64,000 nt of DNA, taken from contig NZ_CP007034.1 of NCBI RefSeq assembly GCF_000512915.1, positions 2,046,001-2,110,000 of the forward strand. The letters are read 5' to 3'. Origin of the DNA: Barnesiella viscericola DSM 18177 (GTDB lineage: Bacteria > Bacteroidota > Bacteroidia > Bacteroidales > Barnesiellaceae). A program made the position numbers and the translations under genes. Below the pieces are notes generated by a model that did no database searches, was not told the DNA's origin, and was given only the letters and a program-made list of their open reading frames with translations. This document shows, one piece after another, positions 17,264-25,900 of this stretch; the first letter of the stretch is position 1; the number at the start of each line of letters is the position of its first letter.

Positions 17264-18162
17264 TGAGGCTCCCTTATATTCAATCACCACTTAATTACAT
17301 TGGGGGTAAGTATAAACTGCTTCCTCAGTTGCTCCCGTTGTTTCCTCGGCAGATAGGTACGTTTGTCGATCTTTTTTGCGGTGGGTGTAATGTGGGAATA
17401 AACGTACCTTCCGAGCGTACGGTATTTAATGATAATATTTCGTATTTGATTGATTTATACCGAGCGTTCTCTTCTTTGACGTTGGAGGATACGATAGATT
17501 ATATCGAACGTCGCATTGGAGAATTTCAATTGTCATTGACAAATGAAGAAGGGTATAAGACACTCCGTCGGGAGTATAATGAACAACGCAACCCTTTGGA
17601 TCTTTTCGTTTTGACAGCCTATTCGTTTAATCACCAGATACGATTTAACAATTCTCATCAATTTAACAACCCCTTTGGCAGGGAGCGAAGTCGCTTCAAT
17701 GCCGCGATGAAGTCTAATCTATGTGCATTTCTTTCCCGGTTACACGAGAGAAACATAGCTTTTACCTGTTTCGATTTCGATCAGTTCGATTTTTCAGAAT
17801 TGAACGGAAGAGATTTCGTATATTGTGATCCTCCCTATCTTATTACAACGGGGACGTACAACGATGGAAAGAGAGGATTTACCGGTTGGAACGAGATTCA
17901 GGAACGTAAACTGTTGAGGCTTTTGGACGAACTGGATACTCGTGGAGTTGCATTTGCACTCTCTAATGTCTTGGTTCATAGGGGTAAGGAAAATATGATC
18001 TTAAAAGAGTGGATAGAGCGTAAAGGATATAAAGTGAATTATTTGAATAAAAGTTACGATAATTCAAACTATCACATAGCTTACAAGGGCGGAACGAGTG
18101 TAGAGGTTCTGGTGGTGAATTATGAGCCTGAGGCAATAGAGCAAGGCGTATTATTTGCATGA
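17260..18162 (+). CDS. D12-class DNA adenine N6-methyltransferase (first)
   Basis: A 300-residue methyltransferase of the D12 (Dam/DpnM/NlaIII) class. SPLNYIGGKYKLLPQLLPLF (residues 9-28) is the N-terminal FxGxK-like AdoMet element, FVDLFCGG (35-42) is motif I, and DPPY (190-193) is the catalytic motif for adenine N6 methylation. It is expected to protect host DNA from the nuclease encoded last in the operon. It overlaps the second methyltransferase gene by 4 bases (ATGA). Recognition sequence cannot be read from the protein. Two tandem Met codons (17260, 17263) are possible starts. Confidence 0.9.
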   Translation: MMRLPYIQSPLNYIGGKYKLLPQLLPLFPRQIGTFVDLFCGGCNVGINVPSERTVFNDNISYLIDLYRAFSSLTLEDTIDYIERRIGEFQLSLTNEEGYKTLRREYNEQRNPLDLFVLTAYSFNHQIRFNNSHQFNNPFGRERSRFNAAMKSNLCAFLSRLHERNIAFTCFDFDQFDFSELNGRDFVYCDPPYLITTGTYNDGKRGFTGWNEIQERKLLRLLDELDTRGVAFALSNVLVHRGKENMILKEWIERKGYKVNYLNKSYDNSNYHIAYKGGTSVEVLVVNYEPEAIEQGVLFA

Positions 18163-19220
18163 GATACATAGGTAATAAAGAAAATGTAGTGCCTCGCATT
18201 GATGAGATATTGACTCGTAAGCATATTACGGGAGAGAGTCTGTTTGATTTTTTCTCGGGAACGACCAGTGTAGGGAAATATTACAAACGGATGGGATATC
18301 GAGTGAATACATCGGATTTCATGTATTTTTCCTATTGTTTGCAGAAGGCATATATTGAAAACAATACGGATCCTGGATTTGAACGACTATTGCCCGAACT
18401 TTGTATCGAACCTTCCGGTTTGTTTATGACTCCACTTGAAAGAGTCGTTGCCTATCTTGATAAGCTAAAACCCGAGCAAGGGTTCATATACAATCATTAT
18501 ACGCCAGGAGGGACAGTCGACTTGCCACAACCTCGCATGTATTTCAGCGATGAGAATGGAGGTAAAATCGATGCGATACGTCGGCAGATAGAACAGTGGC
18601 ATGAGGCTGGGTTACTTGTAGAGAACGAGTATTATATTCTTTTGGCCACACTCATCGAGTCGGTTTCGTTTTATGCCAATGTGGCGGGGGTGTATGCCGC
18701 TTTTTATAAGAAATGGGATCCTAGGGCGGTTAAGCCGTTGCGGCTGCGACCCATTGAGATTCTGGTGAATAATCGGGAAAATCGGGTTTATTATGCCGAC
18801 TCCATGACCTTGTTGGATCGAGTTGATGCTGATATTCTCTATCTGGACCCACCCTACAACGAAAGGCAATATGCTTCTAATTATCATGTACTGGAAACGA
18901 TTGCCCGAAACGATAATCCCGAAATCCGAGGCGTAACGGGTATGCGGGATTACACGACTCAGCGATCGCGCTTCTGCAAATCTACTTCGGCTTTGGCCGA
19001 TTTGGATCGCATTGCCCGGGAGGCGACTTATCGGTATCTGGTATTGAGTTATAACTCAGAGGGTATTATGAGTTCAGAGAAGATTATCGAGGTTTTGTCT
19101 CGCTATGGTGATGTGGAGATGGAGCAGTTTGAATACCTACGGTTCAAAAGCAATAACAACGGATTGTCTTCGACCAAACGGCATATTTGGGAACAGCTAT
19201 ATATTTTGAAACGACTATGA
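18159..19220 (+). CDS. D12-class DNA adenine N6-methyltransferase (second)
   Basis: A 353-residue methyltransferase, distinct from the first. It starts MRYIGNKENVVPRIDEIL, carries motif I as FDFFSGTTSVG (29-39) and catalytic DPPY (230-233) followed by NERQYASNYHV. Pairs of adenine methyltransferases in one system usually mean that each modifies one strand of a non-palindromic site (as in FokI- or HgaI-type Type IIS systems) or that one acts on single-stranded DNA (as DpnA). It overlaps both neighbours by ATGA, implying coupled translation. Confidence 0.88.
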   Translation: MRYIGNKENVVPRIDEILTRKHITGESLFDFFSGTTSVGKYYKRMGYRVNTSDFMYFSYCLQKAYIENNTDPGFERLLPELCIEPSGLFMTPLERVVAYLDKLKPEQGFIYNHYTPGGTVDLPQPRMYFSDENGGKIDAIRRQIEQWHEAGLLVENEYYILLATLIESVSFYANVAGVYAAFYKKWDPRAVKPLRLRPIEILVNNRENRVYYADSMTLLDRVDADILYLDPPYNERQYASNYHVLETIARNDNPEIRGVTGMRDYTTQRSRFCKSTSALADLDRIAREATYRYLVLSYNSEGIMSSEKIIEVLSRYGDVEMEQFEYLRFKSNNNGLSSTKRHIWEQLYILKRL

Positions 19221-20611
19221 AAGCACATAACTTATGGATATTGACTGAGGAGAGGCCTAAGATTGAGGTTTTGAAAATGATCTTTCAGTATTTTGCTCAG
19301 GATCATCAATGCGGTTTTTTCGGGGATACGTTGAGGATTATTCCTGTATTGAACGACCGACATGAGTTCGCATTTGAATATGAGGTTGTTGGGTTTCATT
19401 GTGCGAAGGTGAATCGGGTTATCCTTAAAACTGTTTCGGGATATTCGAGTTTTGTCGATTTCCTGGTTTTTTATCAAGATACGCAACCGGTCGAGACCGA
19501 TGCTCCTATTTATGCTATTGAGGAGACGAAAACCGATGATAAAGAGAGCCGAAATACGGGTGTCTTTCAGCGCTGTACGAAGTTCGTTTTTATTCGGCAT
19601 TATTACCCTTCGGTCAAGATGATTATGCTGTATGCTCTACAAGTAGAACAAAAGAAAGAGCCGACACAAACCTATGTTCTGGGTACACGATTATTGCTGA
19701 CTTTTGGGGTTGAGATTTTAGGGAAAAATTTGGATAAACAATTGTTCAAGCCATTTCAATCGGTTGATGAGATTATCTCTTTTAAACAAAATATGCGAAA
19801 AGCTCCAGGAGGGAATGTCCCCATTATGCTGTATAAAACAGATGGGAAAATTTCTATTTCGGGGCGGTTATATAAAAGTGGAGGTCTGTCTCATGATCCC
19901 AATATAGGGGCACTGAGTATTTTGTCTGCTGTTTTAAGGGTGTTGGGGTGGACTGGTCGGATTGAGATTATCCGTCATGGGTTGTTACAATCGCATGTAG
20001 GAGTAAATAATAAGTTTGTGCAGGTAGCCAATATGTGGGGAATAGAGTTGGAGAATGTCGTTGTTCCTTGTGCCAATATCTCTCCTTATTATTGGAAATA
20101 TGATATGGAGGGGGAGAAACTGGGCACTATTTTTATTCATATTGTAGTTGAAAATTTTACAGAAGGTTACTCCATATTTGAAAACCATGCGGGTTGTGAG
20201 AAAGGGTATTTTATTAAGCCCGACGGGACACCTGTTGCATTGGCCAAGTATAGCGATAGGCAAAAATATAAGGAAGGGGATAAAAGTCAGATAATTTATA
20301 TTCCCGATCTGGTTCTGATTGATATAGTAGAAAATGAATCAATAACGATTGAAGGGAAAAAATACAAGAATAAGGACCAAGGTATTAAGGAGTTGGATAA
20401 TTATGACTCTTTCGATGAACTTTATTTGAGACGATATTATCCGCAGTATAAGATAGTTAGGACGGTTGTTCTCTATGGTAGTCAGGAGGAAAAAATTTCT
20501 GAAATAAAAGTAGGATTTCTGTTAAATCAAAACGGTAAACTGGTCTTGGGTATAGCTGCTCCATCTCTATTTTGTAGAGCAATAAGAAATCTATTGGATT
20601 ATTGGAACTAA
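19217..20611 (+). CDS. Probable Type II restriction endonuclease
   Basis: A 464-residue protein, last in the methyltransferase operon, start chosen by its ATGA overlap. I do not recognise a named family, but residues 80-123 look like a PD-(D/E)XK nuclease core: Asp 81 in SSFVDFLVFY, then about 20 residues later IEETKT with Glu 103 and Lys 105, then GVFQRCTKF with Gln 118. The rest, including a segment ALSILSAVLRVLGWTGRIEI, may bind DNA. Lowest GC of the three genes. Role as the cognate nuclease is inferred from position and these residues; cleavage site unknown. Confidence 0.7.
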   Translation: MKAHNLWILTEERPKIEVLKMIFQYFAQDHQCGFFGDTLRIIPVLNDRHEFAFEYEVVGFHCAKVNRVILKTVSGYSSFVDFLVFYQDTQPVETDAPIYAIEETKTDDKESRNTGVFQRCTKFVFIRHYYPSVKMIMLYALQVEQKKEPTQTYVLGTRLLLTFGVEILGKNLDKQLFKPFQSVDEIISFKQNMRKAPGGNVPIMLYKTDGKISISGRLYKSGGLSHDPNIGALSILSAVLRVLGWTGRIEIIRHGLLQSHVGVNNKFVQVANMWGIELENVVVPCANISPYYWKYDMEGEKLGTIFIHIVVENFTEGYSIFENHAGCEKGYFIKPDGTPVALAKYSDRQKYKEGDKSQIIYIPDLVLIDIVENESITIEGKKYKNKDQGIKELDNYDSFDELYLRRYYPQYKIVRTVVLYGSQEEKISEIKVGFLLNQNGKLVLGIAAPSLFCRAIRNLLDYWN

Positions 20612-20623
20612 ATTCCTGTTATA

Positions 20624-22939
20624 TCAGAACGGATAGCCGATGGCCAGGTGGAAGGCGAGGCTGTTCTTGAACGACGTCATGTTGTAGTACCCTTTGCGGC
20701 CGGTATCGTAGGGGGCGTGAATACCGATACCCAGGTCGCCGCGCAGCACCAGCATGCCGATGTCGTAGCGCAGTCCCACACCGGTACCCAGGGCGATGTC
20801 CTTGAAGAAGGTGCGGCCGTCCAGCTCGCCACCGGGACGGTTGGGGTCCCGTTTCAACAGCCAGATGTTGCCGGCATCGACAAAGGCGGCGCCGTGCAGG
20901 TCGCCCCAGATGGGGAATCGGTATTCGAGGTTGGCTTCGAGTTTAAAGGTACCCGTCTGGTCGAAGTAGCCGTCGACATCGTCCTGCGGCGGCAGGTAGC
21001 TGCCGGGGCCGAGCGAACGTATGGTGAAGGCACGTATGCTGTTGGCTCCGCCGATGTAGAATTGTTCGCTGTAAGGTACCTCTTTGGAGTTGCCGTAGGC
21101 GTGCTCGGCACCCACGAACACGCGACCTACCAGCCAGTGGTCGGGGCGGAAGCGGTGGTAGTAGACCATCTCGGCGCTACCCTTGACAAACTGGGAGAAG
21201 CTGCTGCCGAAGATGCGTTTCTCGCCGTGTTGTCCCAGCAGTGAGGTGATGCCGCTGAGTATGTTGCCGGCCGACATGCCCATGAGTTGCCACACGAAGC
21301 GGTTGTCGACCTCGCGCCCGTAGGAGGTGTCGTAGGTGTAGGTGTAGCTCGACGAGGGGATAAACTGGTCGCGGAAGCTGAGGGCGATGGCGGGATTCTC
21401 CTCCATGGTTTTATCGAACGACTCGGTGGTGTTGAGTAGCTTGGTGTAGACCAGTTTGAACGGGGTGACCGAGTGGCCGGCCCGCAGCGAGGTGCGGTAT
21501 TCGTAGCTCATCGACCCGTTGAACGAGACCATGCGGAAGTAGTGCGGCCGGTTCATCAGGTTGGCTCCCAACTGGAATCGGGTGAAAGCGGGATAGCGGC
21601 GGGTACGGGGCATCTGCGGCAGAAATCCCGGTACGATGCGGGGGTAGGAGAGCGACGAGTTGAGTCCGAACTCGTAGGAGTTGAAGAGCGAGGCTTTGCC
21701 GTGTTGCGAGCCTCCGCCCGTCTGCCATTCGTAGCTGCCGTTGAGCTTGACCGACAGCTTCTCTCCCCCGCCGAACAGGTTGTTGTGGTTGATACCGAAG
21801 ATGAGTCCCGGGCCGATGTAGCTGTTCGACTTGGACGAGACGTTGGCCTCGATGGTGGCTTCGAGCGGTACGTCGAAGGTGGCCTGTATGGTCACGTCGA
21901 GCGAATCTTTCTGCACGAGCGAGTCGAGCGGCGTCACCTCGACCGATACGGTGCGGAAGATGCCCAGCCGGCCCAGGTTCGACTGGGTAGTGTTCTGGGT
22001 GTCGAGCGTGTAGAGGGTGCCCGGCCTGAACGTGATGTTACGGGGCAGAATCCAGCGTTTCAGATGGACAGGCTTGTGGTAGGCTACGGTCATGTGGGGA
22101 TACCTGATGGTATCGGGGGTGCCGCCGCCGGTCGCCCCGTTGAGTTGTACGTTCACGCGGCCCACGTAGTAGGGTTTGAGTGCCTGGGCGGGAATACCCT
22201 TTTTGAGGGTCATGCGCAGGGCCACCTTGCCGGGCGACAGGGTGGTGTCGGCCAGGTATTCGATATACTCGGGGCGGAAGTAGAAATAGCCGTTGTTGCG
22301 CAGGGCGTTGGTGATGCGGTTGCGCTCGGCCGAGAGCGAGTCGAGGCAGTATCGGTCGCCGCGTTGCAGAATCGTGGCGCTGTTGATGCTGTCGATAAAC
22401 CGGGTAATGGGACTGGTGGGAGCCAGCAGCTCGACGGTGTCGAGCGTATAGGCCGGTGGCACCTCTATCTTGTAGGAGATGCGGGCCTTCTTGGGGTTGC
22501 GCTTGTTGTAGATGAGTTCGTAGTTGGCGTCGGCCCCAAAGTAGCCGTTGTTCCCCAGAATATCTTTGATGACACTCATGCGCAACTCGGGCTGCACGTT
22601 CGAGACGAGAACCGGCTCTTTGGCCAGTTTCTCATAAATCCAGTGTTTCAACCCCTTGTCGCTTTTGGGTTCCAGATAGTTCCACACCCACAGCCCGATG
22701 GGGAAGGGGGTACGCACGTAGGGAGAGAAGAGCGGATTGTTGGGGGCGACCGAGAGGGTCGATTTGATTTCGCTCTTCACGTTGTCGGCAATCTTCACCC
22801 CCGAGTCGGGGATAATCTCCATCTTCTTGACGCCGGTATAGAGCACCTCGTCGTCGGCGAGCCGCTTGGTGGTGGAGCAGCCGATGAGGATTGCCGTCGA
22901 AAGCAGTGCGGCGAGGAGGTAGGCGATTGACTTTTTCAT
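20624..22939 (-). CDS. tamL: TamL: BamA/TamA-like outer membrane lipoprotein
   Basis: A 771-residue Omp85 protein with a lipobox (AILIGC, Cys 21), so it is the lipoprotein variant of TamA found in Bacteroidota. Residues about 25-330 carry POTRA-like repeats (VLYTGVKKMEI, VIKDILGNNGYFGADANYE, NRITNALRNNGYFYF), and from about 390 a 16-strand beta-barrel surface-antigen domain, including the conserved EQFYIGGANSIRAF near residue 640. It works with TamB in moving lipids or proteins to the outer membrane. It overlaps the tamB gene by 4 bases and ends close to the convergent R-M island. Confidence 0.92.
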   Translation of the reverse strand: MKKSIAYLLAALLSTAILIGCSTTKRLADDEVLYTGVKKMEIIPDSGVKIADNVKSEIKSTLSVAPNNPLFSPYVRTPFPIGLWVWNYLEPKSDKGLKHWIYEKLAKEPVLVSNVQPELRMSVIKDILGNNGYFGADANYELIYNKRNPKKARISYKIEVPPAYTLDTVELLAPTSPITRFIDSINSATILQRGDRYCLDSLSAERNRITNALRNNGYFYFRPEYIEYLADTTLSPGKVALRMTLKKGIPAQALKPYYVGRVNVQLNGATGGGTPDTIRYPHMTVAYHKPVHLKRWILPRNITFRPGTLYTLDTQNTTQSNLGRLGIFRTVSVEVTPLDSLVQKDSLDVTIQATFDVPLEATIEANVSSKSNSYIGPGLIFGINHNNLFGGGEKLSVKLNGSYEWQTGGGSQHGKASLFNSYEFGLNSSLSYPRIVPGFLPQMPRTRRYPAFTRFQLGANLMNRPHYFRMVSFNGSMSYEYRTSLRAGHSVTPFKLVYTKLLNTTESFDKTMEENPAIALSFRDQFIPSSSYTYTYDTSYGREVDNRFVWQLMGMSAGNILSGITSLLGQHGEKRIFGSSFSQFVKGSAEMVYYHRFRPDHWLVGRVFVGAEHAYGNSKEVPYSEQFYIGGANSIRAFTIRSLGPGSYLPPQDDVDGYFDQTGTFKLEANLEYRFPIWGDLHGAAFVDAGNIWLLKRDPNRPGGELDGRTFFKDIALGTGVGLRYDIGMLVLRGDLGIGIHAPYDTGRKGYYNMTSFKNSLAFHLAIGYPF

Positions 22940-25900
22940 GGGGTGACCTCCTTTCGGGTTTTGCGGGAGCGGAAGAGTTCCCAGAGGTTGGCCAGTTGTT
23001 TCTTCACGACGAAGCCCACACCGGTCTGGGTGATTTCGCCTTCGAGAATACTCTCGTAGCCCGTGTGGCGGAACACCTTGATATACATGTTGTCGCGCTG
23101 GTTGAAGTAATATTCCAGCGAGATGTCGTCGATGAAGTTCTCCTTGAAGTTGACGTCGGCATTGTCGTCGGGGCTGAGGCTACCCCCGATAACCACCTTC
23201 ACCCGGTTGTTGAACAGGCTTTTGGCCGCCCGGTAGGAGTAGTCGGTGCGGGTGTTGATGCCCGAGGCGTCGGTGTAGGAGTTGATGCCGAACGAGAGGT
23301 CGATGCCTTTCAGCCCCTGCGCCCACTGGTTGAGCTCCTTTTCGAGGAACGAGTTGAGCGGGTTGCCCAGCAGGTCGCTGCGGGTGGTCGAGGTTCCGGG
23401 GCCGGTATAGGTGTTGTAGATGAGCAGGCTCATGGCCTGTGAGGCCCGTTGCTCGGCCGTGAGCGAGGCGAGCTGGTTTTGCAGGGTGAGGTCCTCGGGG
23501 GCGGCCAGGTCGAACGATACCGACAGGTTTTCGAGCGAGTTCTTGATGATGATGCTGATGTCGAAATTGACCTGTCGGGAGTTCTTGTCCTCTTCGGAGA
23601 TGGTGGTGCGCACCGTCTCGACGGCTGTAATCGACATCTGGGGGTCGGCAATGTTGCCGTTCCACGAGACGAAGCTGCCCTCCTGTATCTTGAAGAGTTT
23701 CTCCGAGATGATGGGCGGGTTGTATCGCACGAATCCGCCCGAGAGGGTGTAGCGGCCCGAGAACCGGCTGTCGCCCAGAGCGTTCATGGTGTAGGTGAGG
23801 TTGCCGCCGCCTTGCAGGTCGATGCGGTTCTTGCCGTCGGGCGAGAGGTTTACCCCCATCTTCACCGTGGGTGAGATGTTGATGTTGACCAGAATATCCA
23901 TGCCCAGCAGGGTGCCGGTGGGCAGGGTGTCGGCTTCGGCCACCTCGGTGCTGTCGTTGAACGAGACGAAGGTGACGATGTTGTTCTCCTGCTGTTGCAG
24001 GGCGAATGGCGAATCCTGCATCACATAGGTGACCTCGGTACCGGTGAGCAGCCCTACGTTGCCGTTGATTTTCAGGGCTTCGAGTGGACCGTTCACCCGC
24101 ATGTCGAGGTCGGCGATGACCGAGCCGTAGACCGTGGCTTTGGAGCTGCGGGTTGCCTTGACGGGCTGGAAGGCCGAGGCGAAGATGTGGAGGTCGGTAT
24201 TGATTTTCGCAAAGTCCCTGAAATCGACACTTCCGTCGATGTGCAGCGGATTCTTGTTGGCGCCGGTGATGGCGTAGTCGTCGAACCGCAATACATTCTT
24301 CTCGACGCGTATCGGGCTGGTGGGGAGGTTGAGACTTGCCCCCATCGACTTGGAGTTGGCCGATGCCCCCACCATTTGCAGGTAGCCGTCGAGTAGCGGG
24401 GCCGAGGTGCTGCCGCCCACCTGCATCTCGCCGTTGAGGTAGCCTTGCAGCTGAGCCATGTCGGCCGGCAGGAAGGGGTTGGCCGTGGCCAGCGGGAGGC
24501 TGTCGACGGCCAGTTGCAGCGACACGGGGCTGTCGGCCTTGTCGTCGAGCAACCCCGACAGGGTCAAGACCCGTCGGCTGTCGATTTGCAGGGCGGCTTT
24601 CGCCTCTTGTCGGCCCAGTGAATCGAGTTGGTAGTTGACGTTCAGGTCAAAGTCGCCCACACGTTGTTTCCCGTAGTAGAATTGCGATACCCCCACGTTG
24701 CCGGCCACCTCGGTACCGCCCACCGGGAAGTGAATGAGCAGGTTGGCCGATACGCTGCCTGCAATCTGTGGCGAGAAGGGCGACAGGGCCAGCCAGGGGG
24801 CTATCTCCATGCCGCTGATGTCGACCCGCAGCGGCTCCTGCCGGGCCAGGGTGTGGTTCAATTTCTCGTGCAGGGTGGTGACGATGAGGTGTCGCTCGCC
24901 GTGGGTGAGGGCGATGTCGGCATCGAAATGGCCACCGTAGTGATAGGCAAAGAAGTTGTCGGGGTTCAACGCCCAGGTCTCGAACCCGATGACGGGGTTC
25001 TTGGGGAAGAACGATACCTGGACGAGCGAGTCGAGGAAATTGGCCTGGCAGCCGATGCGGAATCCCTCCTCTCCCTGCCGGTTCTTCTGCACGCAGAAGA
25101 GTTTGGTGGTGTTGCCCGATAGGAATCCGTTGAGCACGACCGAGGCCAGCTGGTCGAGGTTGCCGGGCTTGTTGCCCACATGCAGCGAATAGTAGAGCCG
25201 TTCCTCGCGTTCGTGCCGCTCGAAGAGCGACAGCTGTATGGTGTCGATGACGATTCCGCCCGTCGAGAAGCGGTCGACCGTTCCCGTCGCTCCGAGCAGC
25301 GAATCGTTGCGGGCGTTCAGGTCGAACTGGTAGAACCCCATGCCCAGCCTTTTGAGGTATTGTTGCGCGAGGTTGTTGCGTTTGGCGCTGGCCTGCAATT
25401 CAAAGGGGGGCAGCGTCTGGTGGAGAGCCTCCATGTTAAGGCGCTTCTCTTCCTGTGCCGAGGCCAGAATGGGCATGGTTTGGTTTAGCTTTTCGAGGAA
25501 AGGGGTGAGCCCTACCGACGAGGCAAAGCGCACGGCCAGGTCGCCGCTTTGCAGGGTGGCGTGTATCTGAGTCGAGTCGGTCCCGGCAGTCAGCGACAGC
25601 GCGTCGGTTTGCAGACGGCCGGTCGGTAACAGGGCCGACAACTTGTCGAGTTGCAGCGAGGCCTGGTATAACTCTTCGGTTGGAGCCACCTGTCCCGAGA
25701 GCGACAGCGAGGTCGAGAGCTGGCAGGGCTCTGCCGTGAGGTGCAGCGCTTCGAGGTCGGTGTGAATATCGCCCGACACGGCAAAGAGGTACCGCTGGGG
25801 AGCTATCGAGGCCGAGAGGCTGAGTCCGGTGAGCAGGTTGGGGTCGGTGCAGGCGATGCGTCCCGTGGCTCGTCCTCGGTTCAGCCGGGCGTCGACGGTG

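Larger units (their letters stand above)
17231..20611 (+). other. AT-rich restriction-modification island
   Basis: This block is plainly AT-richer (about 40-45% GC by eye) than the genes on both sides and uses A/T-ending codons that its neighbours avoid. It holds two adenine methyltransferase genes and a probable restriction gene, and sits between the secA terminator and the stop codon of the convergent tamL gene, only 12 bases from the latter. No integrase, transposase, flanking repeat or attachment site is visible. Most likely a horizontally acquired cassette. Confidence 0.7.

Noticed and set aside
17260-20611. DpnII-type system for GATC
   Set aside because: DpnII also has two methyltransferases and a nuclease, but here the second enzyme looks D12-like rather than DpnA-like and the nuclease does not resemble DpnB; kept open but not adopted.
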